Positions 36,710 to 46,693 of a stretch of 64,000 nucleotides of DNA are shown piece by piece. The notes beneath the pieces are model-generated. The model ran no database searches. It was not told where the DNA came from and saw nothing but the letters and a program-made list of their open reading frames with translations. Position 1 is the first letter of the stretch. Each line of letters opens with the position of its first letter. Source of the stretch: Alkanindiges illinoisensis (GTDB taxonomy: Bacteria; Pseudomonadota; Gammaproteobacteria; Pseudomonadales; Moraxellaceae); the NCBI RefSeq assembly GCF_004377485.1, contig NZ_SNTY01000005.1, positions 34,265 to 98,264 on the forward strand. The letters run 5' to 3'. The position numbers and the translations under genes are program-made.

Positions 36710-37486
36710 TTAACTGGCCAGTACTTGCACCAGTGCTCGCATCGACTCCTCGCCACCGCCCTGTCGTGTTCCACGTACTGGTGCAGCATCAAAATAATCA
36801 CGGCCTACGGCTAAATATACATGATGATCAAGCGAGAAAAGTTGGTTGGACGTATCAAAACAGTACCATTTGCCATTGAGATACACTTCAGCCCACGCAT
36901 GGGTTGATAAATGCGTGCTGTCACTGCTGTGCAAATAACCAGACACATAGCGTGCAGGCAGCTTAAGATGGCGCGCACATGCCAAAAATACGTGTGTATG
37001 ATCCTGACACACCCCTTGCCCCAGATCAAACGCTTCAGCCGCTGTAGTCAGGACATTGGTTGACATCGGGGTGTAAGGCATACGCTCTAAAATAGCAGCC
37101 GATAAATCAATTAAATCTGATCGGTCAGTTCCTTTGCCATATTGCGTTATAAAATCCAGCAAAGGTTCATGGCAGGCAGTTGTTTCGGTGGCATGGGTAA
37201 AAAACATGGGTGATAAACGGTTGTCTTCAATCGCTTCAGTGGGATTAATTTCAACCTCGCCCTGCGCCATGATCAGTAGTTCCTGATGCGGCTGGTTCAC
37301 AGTGAGGCTGGTCCAGATATTACCAAAGCCATCCTGCTGCGTACATTTAATGCCCGGTGCAGCCAGCTGCCATGCATGTACAATCTGATGTCCAAAGGTT
37401 TGTGGTGTTAATCGAATATATTGATTACTTCTTTTGACTGCACTTTCATAGTTATAGTGCGTTTGATGATTAATCACCAGATTCAT
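36710..37486 (-). CDS. Transglutaminase-like cysteine peptidase of the Anbu operon
   Basis: The 258-residue protein has the N-terminal beta domain found before bacterial transglutaminase folds and the catalytic triad: Cys in GVCQDHTHVFLA near residue 170, His in STHAWAEVYLNGKW, Asp in YCFDTSNQ. It belongs to COG1305. Its start overlaps the end of the alpha-E gene by 4 bases, so they are coupled. It likely hydrolyses or transfers isopeptide bonds; the substrate is unknown. Confidence 0.9.
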   Translation of the reverse strand: MNLVINHQTHYNYESAVKRSNQYIRLTPQTFGHQIVHAWQLAAPGIKCTQQDGFGNIWTSLTVNQPHQELLIMAQGEVEINPTEAIEDNRLSPMFFTHATETTACHEPLLDFITQYGKGTDRSDLIDLSAAILERMPYTPMSTNVLTTAAEAFDLGQGVCQDHTHVFLACARHLKLPARYVSGYLHSSDSTHLSTHAWAEVYLNGKWYCFDTSNQLFSLDHHVYLAVGRDYFDAAPVRGTRQGGGEESMRALVQVLAS

Positions 37487-38085
37487 GGACCCTCCTCAAA
37501 CAGTGCCTGCATTTGGTCACAGAAACTGTAGAGCGCAGTAATGTCTTTGTTTTGCTGCAATTCAACCCATGGTGCTTCCAGTGCAGTCCAGCCAATCGGT
37601 GATAGCATTTCTACGACGGTACGCAAATCCTGAATGGCCATATCGGGAGAGCGCTTAAGCCGCAAGGCATTGTCAATCTGTTCAATACACTGGCCCAGTT
37701 GCCAGAACAGGCGCACGTTTTCATCTTCATCCAGCACAGCTTCGCAGCAACCGGAAATGAGTTCACAGACCTTGTTTTTAAATTGCTGCTTGGGATTAGT
37801 CAAAATATTGAGTGACTCAAATACTTCCTGACTAATAACCCCGCGCACACACTGCATGTTTTCACGTACAGCACTGAGGTTCGCAATAATGGATGCAGGC
37901 TGATTAGGGTCCTGTAGCAAGGCATTTAAGGTCTTGGCATCCCATGCTGACAGCGAAAAGGCATGGGAAAACTGCAAGGCTTCCTGATCATCGGTAAATG
38001 GTAATAAGCGGCACAGTCCATCAATCCGGATCATGTAGCGACCCAGCCAATACAGGTTGGAAGCCGTAGACAACAGTAAAATCAT
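37483..38085 (-). CDS. Alpha-E domain protein of the Anbu operon
   Basis: The 200-residue, largely helical protein starts with the alpha-E signature (STASNLYWLGRYMIRIDGL) and has SAVRENMQCVRGVISQEVFE. Alpha-E proteins (COG2307) usually have about 310 residues, so this is a short version. The family accompanies circularly permuted ATP-grasp enzymes and has no known activity. The start overlaps the ATP-grasp gene by 4 bases. Confidence 0.85.
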   Translation of the reverse strand: MILLLSTASNLYWLGRYMIRIDGLCRLLPFTDDQEALQFSHAFSLSAWDAKTLNALLQDPNQPASIIANLSAVRENMQCVRGVISQEVFESLNILTNPKQQFKNKVCELISGCCEAVLDEDENVRLFWQLGQCIEQIDNALRLKRSPDMAIQDLRTVVEMLSPIGWTALEAPWVELQQNKDITALYSFCDQMQALFEEGP

Positions 38086-39641
38086 GCAATGCCTCCTGCT
38101 GCATCATGAGTCATTACGGGCAAGGTGGTGTCCTCCAGATCAATAATCCATGTGTCTTTTGTACCGCCACCCTGTGATGAATTAACAACCAGGGAGCCTT
38201 GTGTTAATGCAACACGGGTTAGTCCACCTGACGTAATTTTGACCTGCCCCGGACTGCTTAGCACAAAGGGACGCAAATCAATATGACGTGGGGCAATGCC
38301 TTCTTCCACCAGTGTCGGGCATACGGATAAAGCTAAAGTGGGTTGTGCAATATAGGCCGCAGGGTCATCGGTTAATCGACGGCGAAAATCCTCAAGTTCA
38401 GCCTGTGATGCTTTAGGGCCAATCAGCATGCCATAGCCACCAGAGCCTTGAGCTTCTTTAACCACCAGCTCTGATAAATGCGCCAGCACGTAATTTAAGT
38501 CATCTTTTTTACGGCACTGCCATGTGGGAACATTGTGCAGGATAGGCTTTTCACCCAGATAAAATTCAATCATATCGCCCACATAAGGATAAATGGACTT
38601 ATCATCGGCAACCCCGGTACCCGGAGCATTGGCAATCATCACTTTTCCAGCGCGGTAAGCAGCCATCAGGCCGGATACACCCAGCATGCTGTCCGGCCTA
38701 AACGCCAATGGGTCTAAGAATGGATCATCCAGACGGCGATAAATCATGTCCACGCGTACCTTGCCGCGTATTGATTTCAGGAAAACTTCATTGCCTTCAA
38801 CAAACAGATCGTAGCCATTAACCAATGGCACGCCCATTTCACGTGCCAAAAAGGCATGCTCATAATAGGCGCTATTAAAGCGGCCCGGCGTAAGCACCAC
38901 AATGGTTGGGTTTTCAACCAGTGAGTTGGCAATCAGGGTTTGTTTGAGTAAAGCAGGATAATCGTGAACCGGTGAAATTTTATGACTGGCAAAGATTTCT
39001 GGCATTAATTTCTGGCTAATGGAACGACCTTCCAGCATATAGGATACCCCGGACGGCGTTCGCAGGTTATCTTCCAGCACATAATACTGGCCATCACCAT
39101 GACGGATCAGGTCAATGCCGCTAATCTGGGCATAGACTTTACCTGGCAGGTCTACATTGAGCATCCAGGGCTGGAAGCTGTCATGGGCAATCACCTGCTC
39201 GGCTGGCACAATACCCGCGCGAATAATATCCTGATTATGATAAACATCATGCAAAAAGGCATTTAGGGCACGGATACGCTGGTCGCATCCGGCTTCAAGA
39301 ATTTTCCATTCTTTTTGTTCAATAATGCGTGGAATAATATCAAATGGAATTACCCGTTCCGTACCGTCTGCATCACTGTATACCGTAAAGGTAATACCTT
39401 TTTTATAAAAGTGTGAAGTGGCCTGCCCATTGAGTTTGTTGAGTTGCTCAATGCTTTGCTGGTTAAGCCAGTGAAAAAAGTTATGGTAGCTTTGTCTGAT
39501 ATCACCGCTATCAAGCGACATTTCATTAAAGAAACGCGGTAACAAGCTTTGGGCAATATCGTAGGGTAAAGCACCACTTGATAATGTATCACTAGCCAAA
39601 TTGATTGATGTTTCAGAAATCTCACGGGAGATTACAGTCAT
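38082..39641 (-). CDS. Circularly permuted ATP-grasp protein of the Anbu operon
   Basis: The 519-residue protein matches COG2308 (circularly permuted ATP-grasp type 2). Segments include IDLIRHGDGQYYVLEDNLRT, the DPLAFRPDSMLGVSGLMAAY region, ANAPGTGVADDKSIYPYV and VVKEAQGSGGYGMLIGP. Such enzymes are thought to make peptide or amide bonds. The ATG at 39641 (MTVISREISETS) has AAGGGC upstream. An in-frame ATG at 39740 would add a Cys/Phe-rich stretch unlike the family and is rejected. It is the first gene of the operon. Confidence 0.9.
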   Translation of the reverse strand: MTVISREISETSINLASDTLSSGALPYDIAQSLLPRFFNEMSLDSGDIRQSYHNFFHWLNQQSIEQLNKLNGQATSHFYKKGITFTVYSDADGTERVIPFDIIPRIIEQKEWKILEAGCDQRIRALNAFLHDVYHNQDIIRAGIVPAEQVIAHDSFQPWMLNVDLPGKVYAQISGIDLIRHGDGQYYVLEDNLRTPSGVSYMLEGRSISQKLMPEIFASHKISPVHDYPALLKQTLIANSLVENPTIVVLTPGRFNSAYYEHAFLAREMGVPLVNGYDLFVEGNEVFLKSIRGKVRVDMIYRRLDDPFLDPLAFRPDSMLGVSGLMAAYRAGKVMIANAPGTGVADDKSIYPYVGDMIEFYLGEKPILHNVPTWQCRKKDDLNYVLAHLSELVVKEAQGSGGYGMLIGPKASQAELEDFRRRLTDDPAAYIAQPTLALSVCPTLVEEGIAPRHIDLRPFVLSSPGQVKITSGGLTRVALTQGSLVVNSSQGGGTKDTWIIDLEDTTLPVMTHDAAGGIA

Positions 39642-40136
39642 GATCGAGCCCTTCTCAAACTTGTAAATCATGTTATGCAAGGCGAATACCAAGTTAGTGA
39701 GAAAGCATTTGAAAAATACCAAACACACCGGATTGCACAAAAAACATGCAGCGCCTAAAACTTATAAATAAACATGATTCCCTTGTGCTGCTATCATGCC
39801 CAAAGCGTTTAACCACAGTCATTAGCGTTATTTAGAGCGAATTGTTTTTAGTGTAACAGGACGTATTTTTTGCAACAAATTTAGCAATTTGCTGTAAGTG
39901 CTTTTACTGAACAATTACATGGAGATTTTGAGCTGCACTAAAAATGAACAAGCCCGCTCTAAGAACTGGCAACCGGATGTCAGCATATGTTCAAAAGACT
40001 TATGGATAGCCCTGAAGTTGAAACAAAAAATAATTTGATCCGACTGGCTAATAAAGTGTGCAATTTTTTGCTATGGTTTAATGAATTTAATGACTGTTGT
40101 TAAAACAATGAAAATGCAGGATGGAGATACTGGGGA
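39642..40136. other. Divergent intergenic region between the Anbu operon and WYL regulator
   Basis: A reverse-strand promoter is likely: TTGTTG (complement of 39873-39878) and TACACT (complement of 39850-39855) are 17 bases apart, giving a leader of about 200 bases to the ATP-grasp gene. No forward promoter stands out for the WYL gene. No supported gene is seen in the region. Confidence 0.5.
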
Positions 40137-41282
40137 ATGAGTCTGCCAAAAAAAGCCCAAGCTACAACGCAATCGGCCACAGCAAAATCAGTAACAGCAA
40201 AACCGGAAGCCAAGAAATCCGCCAAATCTGTAGCGGGCAAAACTGCTGGCACAGCCTCCAATGAAAAGGAAACCGTTAATAGTCTATATCGGCAGTGGCA
40301 AATTTTATCCAAACTTCCCACCGGGAAATGGATTGGTACACGCCAGCTTCAGGAACAGTTGCAGCGCGAAGGGATTGATATCAGCATCCGTACCATTCAG
40401 CGCGATTTGAACCAGATTGCCAGTCGCTTTCCCATTGAAAGTAACAAGGAAACGCCGCAGGGCTGGCGCTGGCAGGAAGATGCGCCTATTCAAAGTTTGC
40501 CACACATGAACAGCTCGCAGGCAGTGACATTTATGATGGTGGAAGACCACCTCAAGCATTTGCTGCCCCCCAGCCTGCTGGATGAAATGCGACCCTGGTT
40601 TGACCTTGCACGCCGCAGCTTGTCCTCTGAACATAACAATGTACGCCAATGGATCAACCGGGTGCGGATTGTACCAGCCACCCAGCCGCTGATTCCTCCG
40701 GCAGTAGATGCCAGAGCGCAGCAAAGTATTTATGAGGCGCTATTGCAGGATCGGCAGTTACGGGTTACCTATAAAGCACGGGCACATCAGGGTGAAGATA
40801 CGGTTTATACCTTAAATCCGCTGGCACTGGTGCAGCGTGGCGCGATCATTTACCTGATCTGCACGCGACATGACAAACCGGATGTACGCCAGTTTGCCCT
40901 GCACCGGTTTAGCCATGCCACGGTACTGGAAAGCCGTTCCATGCATCCGGTTAACTTTAATATTGATGAATATCTGGCAGCGGGTGCATTGGGCTTTACC
41001 TCGTATAACCAGCAAAGTGTAGAGCCTATTTTTATTGAATTGCTGTTTCATCCTAAAGCCGGACAAACCTTTTTTGAATCCCGTTTAAGTGAAGACCAGA
41101 CTGTAGAAAAACTGGAAAGTGGTGAGGTGCGGGTAACGGCTACTGTGCCATTTACCGCACAACTGGTGTGGTGGTTACGCGCTTATGGCCGGATGCTGGT
41201 TGATATCAAGCCAGAGTTTCTGGCCGAACAGGTGCATGAAACTGCATTTTTGCCCAAGCCTGAACCTGTAACTGATGTTTAA
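40137..41282 (+). CDS. WYL-domain transcriptional regulator
   Basis: The 381-residue protein has a Lys/Ala/Thr-rich low-complexity N-terminus (about residues 3-42), a helix-turn-helix (TRQLQEQLQREGIDISIRTI, then QRDLNQIA) and a WYL domain (residues about 190-290; LNPLALVQRGAIIYLICTR and FALHRFSHATVL). A C-terminal WCX-type part follows. WYL proteins sense nucleic acids or other ligands and regulate stress genes or mobile-element defence. The gene is divergent from the Anbu operon. The target is unknown. Confidence 0.87.
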   Translation: MSLPKKAQATTQSATAKSVTAKPEAKKSAKSVAGKTAGTASNEKETVNSLYRQWQILSKLPTGKWIGTRQLQEQLQREGIDISIRTIQRDLNQIASRFPIESNKETPQGWRWQEDAPIQSLPHMNSSQAVTFMMVEDHLKHLLPPSLLDEMRPWFDLARRSLSSEHNNVRQWINRVRIVPATQPLIPPAVDARAQQSIYEALLQDRQLRVTYKARAHQGEDTVYTLNPLALVQRGAIIYLICTRHDKPDVRQFALHRFSHATVLESRSMHPVNFNIDEYLAAGALGFTSYNQQSVEPIFIELLFHPKAGQTFFESRLSEDQTVEKLESGEVRVTATVPFTAQLVWWLRAYGRMLVDIKPEFLAEQVHETAFLPKPEPVTDV

Positions 41283-41316
41283 TTTTTAAAACTTCCATAG
41301 CAACTCTAAAAATGAT

Positions 41317-42942
41317 TTAGCCTCTAAATTTGCGGGCTTCCTGCATTTCGCTTAGCCGATTTTCTAGTTTGGCTTGCATGCTGTAGTTGTTTTGTGCCAG
41401 TTTGCTGGCTCGCATCAGTGAGCGAATGGCATTATCGACATCACCTTGCCAAAATTGGGTTTCTGCCCGAAAGCGCAACACTTGCAGGGTTTTTAGCGGG
41501 CTTTCCGGCAACCGACTGGCAGCAGCCTCCATGGTTTGCCATGCCACTGAATCACGCGAATTTTTATTCACCAATGGCTGCAATAACTCCAGTGCCGCTT
41601 GCCCTTTACCCAGAGCGCTATAAGCCCGAGCGGTATAGATGGCCAATGCACGGTTTTCCGGCATGATCCGGTTTTGAGGCAGTATAATCTCTAGCGCTTG
41701 CTGGGGCTGGTTGGCCATCAGTTCAATTTCAGTCTGGGTAATGGCAGCGATAACAGCTTCTGGCTGCTGTTGTGCAAATTGTTTAGCCAATCCACGCGCC
41801 TGTTCATACTTGCCCGCTCGGGCATAAAACAGCGCCAATGCTGGTATAGCCGCTGGGTCACGCTCAGCAGCAATCACCAGACGATTTTCAGTGACCTGAT
41901 CACTTAAAACTGCCATGCGATATTGCATGACATGCAGGTTGTTTTCATCAGTTAAATTTAGACTGGTTTTATGTTTTGGATATTGGGCTGCACGCAGACG
42001 CGCCTCACTCATACGCTCGGTAGATAACGGATGGGTTAGCCAGAAATCCGGCATAAAGCTGATTGTGCCGGTTTTACGGTTCATGGTTTCAAAAAAGTCT
42101 GCCATGGCAACAGGGTTATAGCCCGCCGCATACATCAACTGCATACCGATCCGGTCTGCTTCACGCTCCTGATTACGGCTATAGGAAAGCTGACGATCAA
42201 TCATGGCAGCCTGTGCCCCCAGTGCGACTGCCCCTGCTGCATCCGATGACTGTGAAGCCAGCAAGATACTGGCCAGCATGCTACCTAGGGTAATGAGCGT
42301 CTGATTTTTAAAGGCTTCCTTGCTGCGACTATAATGGCGTTGCGAAACGTGCGCTACTTCATGCCCCATGACGCCTGCCAGCTCATCGATATTTTTAACC
42401 GATAACACCAAGCCCATATTAATGGCAAATAACCCACCCGGTACTGCAAAAGCATTAATGGAATTGTCGTCAATAATAACCAGTCCAAGAGGTGCTGCAA
42501 TAGTAGAGGCTTTGTCTGCCGCAGAAGCGCTATAAATCCGGCTAAAAATCTTGCCAAGTTCATCTTGTGTCCAAGGATCCTGGTATAACGGCATTTCCTT
42601 ACCAATCTGGCGTAACACCATTTCTCCCAGCCGGGTTTCCTGCTGTTGATCTAACAGACTGGTGCCCGCGCCCAAGTCCGGTATTTCTACGCCAAACGCA
42701 CTTTCATTATGGTGATGGAACGGTTCAGTCATCGCAGCTCTGGATGTATTCAGCAATGCTGCGGCATTCTTTCCTGTAGTATCACTTCGTGTAAGATCAT
42801 TCACAGCCTGAACAGATTGCACTCGGTTGGCTTGCTGCCTAGAATTAATAGTATCTGCAAACATTAAGCTGTTAGTGGCTGGAACTGCTTGAGATGACAG
42901 CACGCTCAATACTGTAAAAAAACTAAAAACCTTTTTCTTCAT
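41317..42942 (-). CDS. bepA: BepA-like M48 metalloprotease with TPR tail
   Basis: The 541-residue protein has a signal peptide (MKKKVFSFFTVLSVLSSQAV), an M48 peptidase domain with the zinc motif GHEVAHVSQRH near residue 195 and the third ligand Glu in NQEREADRIGMQLMYAAG, and a C-terminal TPR region. The architecture is that of periplasmic BepA (YfgC), which degrades stalled outer-membrane proteins and helps LptD assembly. It is convergent with the WYL gene, with 34 bases between. Confidence 0.9.
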   Translation of the reverse strand: MKKKVFSFFTVLSVLSSQAVPATNSLMFADTINSRQQANRVQSVQAVNDLTRSDTTGKNAAALLNTSRAAMTEPFHHHNESAFGVEIPDLGAGTSLLDQQQETRLGEMVLRQIGKEMPLYQDPWTQDELGKIFSRIYSASAADKASTIAAPLGLVIIDDNSINAFAVPGGLFAINMGLVLSVKNIDELAGVMGHEVAHVSQRHYSRSKEAFKNQTLITLGSMLASILLASQSSDAAGAVALGAQAAMIDRQLSYSRNQEREADRIGMQLMYAAGYNPVAMADFFETMNRKTGTISFMPDFWLTHPLSTERMSEARLRAAQYPKHKTSLNLTDENNLHVMQYRMAVLSDQVTENRLVIAAERDPAAIPALALFYARAGKYEQARGLAKQFAQQQPEAVIAAITQTEIELMANQPQQALEIILPQNRIMPENRALAIYTARAYSALGKGQAALELLQPLVNKNSRDSVAWQTMEAAASRLPESPLKTLQVLRFRAETQFWQGDVDNAIRSLMRASKLAQNNYSMQAKLENRLSEMQEARKFRG

Positions 42943-43144
42943 GGGTTCGCATAAACCTGTGCTTCAATGCATTTGTATGTGATGCATTTATTTTTAAGGA
43001 TTGTGCAAGGCTTTTTCAGCTTCTTCTACAGGATTTTTGCAATGTAGCCTTCATCGTCTCTAGCCAGATTTTTACCGCATTTAAAGTAAAATCTGCTGTA
43101 AAACAGGCTGCAAAAACCGCATAAATCCTGTATAAAACCAGACT

Positions 43145-43711
43145 ATGTATCCGGCCATTTTTCGCCTGTTGACTGTTATTTTTCAGGACAACAGCCTGAC
43201 CCCATCAAAAACCAGCCTGAAAAAAATGCTGGCCAGTTTTATGTGCCTACTGCTTGTAAATGCCGGAATTGGCTGTTGGCAGCATGTGGCTGCGCAGCCT
43301 CACGTATTACAAAATAAGCTACAGCAACCGCTATCTCACCAACAACATCATGCTGGCACAGCCTTAATGGCTTGCCACCAGACACTTGCTTTAAAACATT
43401 CAGTTGGTTTAAAACAAGTAGCTGTTTCAAGTAATGCGCATCACGGATCAATGCCACAAGATTTATTCAAGAAAAATCAGCAGGCGGTTTCCAGCCCAGA
43501 TCCCATAAGTGCAAGTTCTACCACTACACATGCTGTATCACATCATCACTGTGCTTTAACCTGCTCGCTTTACACACCCCCTGCTGACTTAGCACAATAC
43601 ACTGTAGCGCACAGTACTTTGTTGCCTGCAAACAGGCCTTTTTATCTTATTGCAAACCCGCTTCAGGCGTGGCTGCGCGATCTGGAACGCCCTCCACAAT
43701 TCCTCAGTTAA
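43145..43711 (+). CDS. Small exported Cys/His-rich protein ahead of copA
   Basis: The 188-residue product has a hydrophobic segment near residues 28-45 (MLASFMCLLLVNAGIG) preceded by basic residues, then a His/Gln-rich region and HHHCALTCSLYTPP. It ends RDLERPPQFLS. A similar organisation is known for CopL or DUF2946-like proteins that come before copA. It is likely a periplasmic metal-binding protein of the copper operon. The start is uncertain: TATAAA at 43131 could place the mRNA start beside ATG 43145; ATG at 43229 is an alternative. Confidence 0.7.
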   Translation: MYPAIFRLLTVIFQDNSLTPSKTSLKKMLASFMCLLLVNAGIGCWQHVAAQPHVLQNKLQQPLSHQQHHAGTALMACHQTLALKHSVGLKQVAVSSNAHHGSMPQDLFKKNQQAVSSPDPISASSTTTHAVSHHHCALTCSLYTPPADLAQYTVAHSTLLPANRPFYLIANPLQAWLRDLERPPQFLS

Positions 43712-43750
43712 TACTGTTTTTAGTCATTAACACGTCAATGAGGAATGATC

Positions 43751-45565
43751 ATGTCTCTGTTTTACCGCAGCTTTTCCAGTAGTTCGTTTTCTAATAATTT
43801 GTCGTCAAATTTTTCGGCACCTTCACGTCGCCAGTTTATTCAGGGAATTGGCATTAGTACCCTGCTGGCCAGTAATATCAGTCTGGGCAAGAGCCTGAAA
43901 AACCCGGAAAATCTGCTTTCACCAAATCAACCTAATGAACTGACAGGCAATGTATTTGACCTGCACGTAGGTTATCAAGCCGTCAATTTTTCCGGCAAAG
44001 CACGGATTGCAACTACGGTAAACCACGGCATGCCCGGCCCATTATTGCGAATGCGCGAGGGTGACACCGTAAGCATTCGGGTACATAACCATTTGCAGCA
44101 GGACACCTCAATTCACTGGCATGGCCTGCTGTTGCCCTACCAGATGGATGGCGTGCCTGGTATCAGTTTTGAAGGTATCAAGCCGGGACAGGTATTTACT
44201 TATCAATTCAAACTGCAACAAAGCGGCACTTACTGGTATCACGCGCATTCTACGTTTCAGGAGCAAACCGGGCTGCTAGGTGCCATGATTATTGAGCCAA
44301 AAGCAGGCGAGCGGCATACCGCAAATCGTGAGCATGTTTTGTTGTTGTCCGACTGGACTGACCTTGATCCAGTATATTTGCTGTCTAAACTTAAAAAACA
44401 CAGCCACTTTGATAACCAGCACAAGCCCACGCTGATCAAACTTATGCAGGACATTAAGCAACAGGGTTTTGGACAGGCCATCCAGCTACGCCAAATGTGG
44501 AATCAGATGCGCATGAGCCCCACTGATTTTGCTGACCTGTCGGCAGGTACTTATACCTTTTTAATGAATGGACATGCTCCAGCGCAGAACTGGACAGGCC
44601 TGTTTAAAAAAGGTGAAAAACTGCGTCTGCGCATTATTAACGGTAGTGCCAATACCTTTTTTGACCTGCGCATTCCCGGCCTGAAAATGACCGTGATTGC
44701 TGCCGATGGACAGGACGTGGAACCTGTGACTGTCGATGAAATCCGGCTGGGCGTGGCAGAAACCTATGATGTGCTGGTGCAACCTGTTGAAGATGCCTAC
44801 ACTATTTTTGCGCAAAGCATGGATCGTACTGGATTTGCTTGCGGCACACTGGCAGTACAGGCAGGATTGACTTCCACTATCCCTGCACTTGACCCTGTAG
44901 AATGGCTGGGCATGCAGGATATGGGACATGCCATGACAGGCAATATGGCCATGGATCAGATTAGTCATTCTGGCCATCGTATGAGCGATATGGCACTTGG
45001 TCACACATCTTCGATGCAACAACAACCTGTACGGCATGCCAGCACGGAAATGAACAACCCCAATGTCGACATGCAGGTTAACCAGCCACGCACCAATCTG
45101 GACGATCCCGGCGTTAACCTCAGGCAAAGTGCCAAAACAAGGCGTGTGCTAACCTACGCCGACCTGCATACGATTGGCGGCAGTCTGGATTCCCGCATGC
45201 CCACACGGGAAATTGAGCTGCATCTAACCGGCAATATGGAGCGTTATGTGTGGGGGCTGGACGGTCAGACTTTTCATGAAGCTAAACCTGTTCACCTAAA
45301 GCCCAAGGAACGGGTGCGCTTTACACTGGTGAATGACACCATGATGACCCATCCCATGCATTTACATGGCATGTGGAGTGAGCTGTGTAATCCGGAAGCT
45401 GATCATCAAACCAATCACTTTCAGGTTCGCAAGCACACGATTAATGTGCAGCCTGCCCAGAAAATCAGCTTTGACGTTACCGCGATTGAAGGCCGCTGGG
45501 CCTGGCATTGCCACTTGCTGTACCACATGGAAGCAGGCATGTTCCGTGAAGTTGTGGTGGCCTAG
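43751..45565 (+). CDS. copA: Copper resistance multicopper oxidase
   Basis: The 604-residue protein has a Tat signal (SRRQFIQGIGISTLLAS). Copper ligands are visible: HWHGLLLPYQMDGVPG, YWYHAHSTFQEQ, THPMHLHGMWSE and WAWHCHLLYHMEAGM. A Met/His-rich segment (MQDMGHAMTGNMAMDQ and beyond, about residues 395-425) probably binds Cu(I). CopA oxidises Cu(I) in the periplasm. ATG at 43751 has AGGA 6 bases upstream, so it is preferred to the ATG at 43745. Confidence 0.94.
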   Translation: MSLFYRSFSSSSFSNNLSSNFSAPSRRQFIQGIGISTLLASNISLGKSLKNPENLLSPNQPNELTGNVFDLHVGYQAVNFSGKARIATTVNHGMPGPLLRMREGDTVSIRVHNHLQQDTSIHWHGLLLPYQMDGVPGISFEGIKPGQVFTYQFKLQQSGTYWYHAHSTFQEQTGLLGAMIIEPKAGERHTANREHVLLLSDWTDLDPVYLLSKLKKHSHFDNQHKPTLIKLMQDIKQQGFGQAIQLRQMWNQMRMSPTDFADLSAGTYTFLMNGHAPAQNWTGLFKKGEKLRLRIINGSANTFFDLRIPGLKMTVIAADGQDVEPVTVDEIRLGVAETYDVLVQPVEDAYTIFAQSMDRTGFACGTLAVQAGLTSTIPALDPVEWLGMQDMGHAMTGNMAMDQISHSGHRMSDMALGHTSSMQQQPVRHASTEMNNPNVDMQVNQPRTNLDDPGVNLRQSAKTRRVLTYADLHTIGGSLDSRMPTREIELHLTGNMERYVWGLDGQTFHEAKPVHLKPKERVRFTLVNDTMMTHPMHLHGMWSELCNPEADHQTNHFQVRKHTINVQPAQKISFDVTAIEGRWAWHCHLLYHMEAGMFREVVVA

Positions 45566-45577
45566 GAGCAGCAGAAC

Positions 45578-46651
45578 ATGAACTTTCAAAAACCGAATGG
45601 GTTTAATTTGCGCTCAAATGCTGCCTTACTGACTACCCTTCTCAGCTTTCCAGCACTGGCACTTGCTGCACAAGCTGAGCGTGACCAGTCTCCCAGCCAG
45701 CATGACCAGCATATGATGCATGGCGCAAGCATGCCACAGCCGCAGGCCAGTGAGTCACCAGAGCCAGTACCACAGGCACCCGATCCAGTAGTCATGTCCC
45801 ATGATGAGCATTTAGCACATTCTGAACCTGTAAACCCTCAATCTGAAAACCCTGAGTCTAAAATTGGCAGCGTAAAGCCTGACAGTACAAAACCTGTTCC
45901 TGTGCGCACTGTTCATGGTACTCATGTGTCTACTGCTCCGCAGGGTGGTAAGTTGCGTAGCCCCGATTATTCTGATGGTTACCAAAATACCGCGTCTCAC
46001 CATATGATGAGCAGCCCGAATTTGTGGAGCGTTGATGCTGAAAAACTCGAACTGGCGCATGATGATCATGCACAGCAGAACAGTGGCCAATATGAACTAA
46101 AGCTCTGGTATGGCAACGATTACAACCGGCTTTATCTTAATACCAGTGGTGAGTTTGCAAAAAACGATCTGGAACAGGCCAGTACCAGCCTGATATGGTG
46201 GCGGCCCTTTTCACCTTACTGGAATACCACGTTTGGGTTAAAACAGGATTATGTCGCCGAAAACACTGATCAGACATGGCTAGGTTTTGGGATTAGTGGC
46301 CTTGCGCCCTACTGGTTTGATGTTGAAGCCAGTGTTTATGGCGCTTTAACTGGCCACAGCCAACTGCAACTTAATGCCAGCTATGACCTGAACATTAGCC
46401 AAAAATGGGTATTACAGCCCGAAGTGGAGCTACTGGCCTATGGTAAAACGGATGTCCAGCATCGCTATGGCGCAGGTCTGGCAGAAATCAAAAGTGGACT
46501 GCGCTTGCGCTATGAAATAACGCCACAGTTTGCGCCGTATATTGGTTTTGAACACGAGCGTTTTGTAGGTAAAACTGCAAAGCTTTACAAAGATCTTGAG
46601 GATGACCGTAGCAGTCGCAAAATCCTGCTAGGGCTTCGCTTCTGGTATTAA
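45578..46651 (+). CDS. copB: Outer-membrane copper resistance protein
   Basis: The 357-residue protein has a signal peptide (ending PALALAAQA) and a Met/His/Pro-rich segment (HDQHMMHGASMPQPQ). The C-terminal half, about residues 150-357, is a CopB beta-barrel (ENTDQTWLGFGISGLAPYWF, then EASVYG and the final LLGLRFWY). It starts 12 bases after copA with GGAGCAGCAG upstream. Confidence 0.93.
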   Translation: MNFQKPNGFNLRSNAALLTTLLSFPALALAAQAERDQSPSQHDQHMMHGASMPQPQASESPEPVPQAPDPVVMSHDEHLAHSEPVNPQSENPESKIGSVKPDSTKPVPVRTVHGTHVSTAPQGGKLRSPDYSDGYQNTASHHMMSSPNLWSVDAEKLELAHDDHAQQNSGQYELKLWYGNDYNRLYLNTSGEFAKNDLEQASTSLIWWRPFSPYWNTTFGLKQDYVAENTDQTWLGFGISGLAPYWFDVEASVYGALTGHSQLQLNASYDLNISQKWVLQPEVELLAYGKTDVQHRYGAGLAEIKSGLRLRYEITPQFAPYIGFEHERFVGKTAKLYKDLEDDRSSRKILLGLRFWY

Positions 46652-46693
46652 TATTAACAGGTTTTCATAAACCTCTGCTGTATTTAACACGTT

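Noticed and set aside
39642..39740. N-terminal extension of the ATP-grasp protein
   Set aside because: The added residues are Cys/Phe-rich and unlike the family; the ATG at 39641 has a better ribosome site.
44561..45127. Reverse-strand 188-codon frame inside copA
   Set aside because: It is a shadow of a well-supported multicopper oxidase; its His-rich content reflects copA codons.
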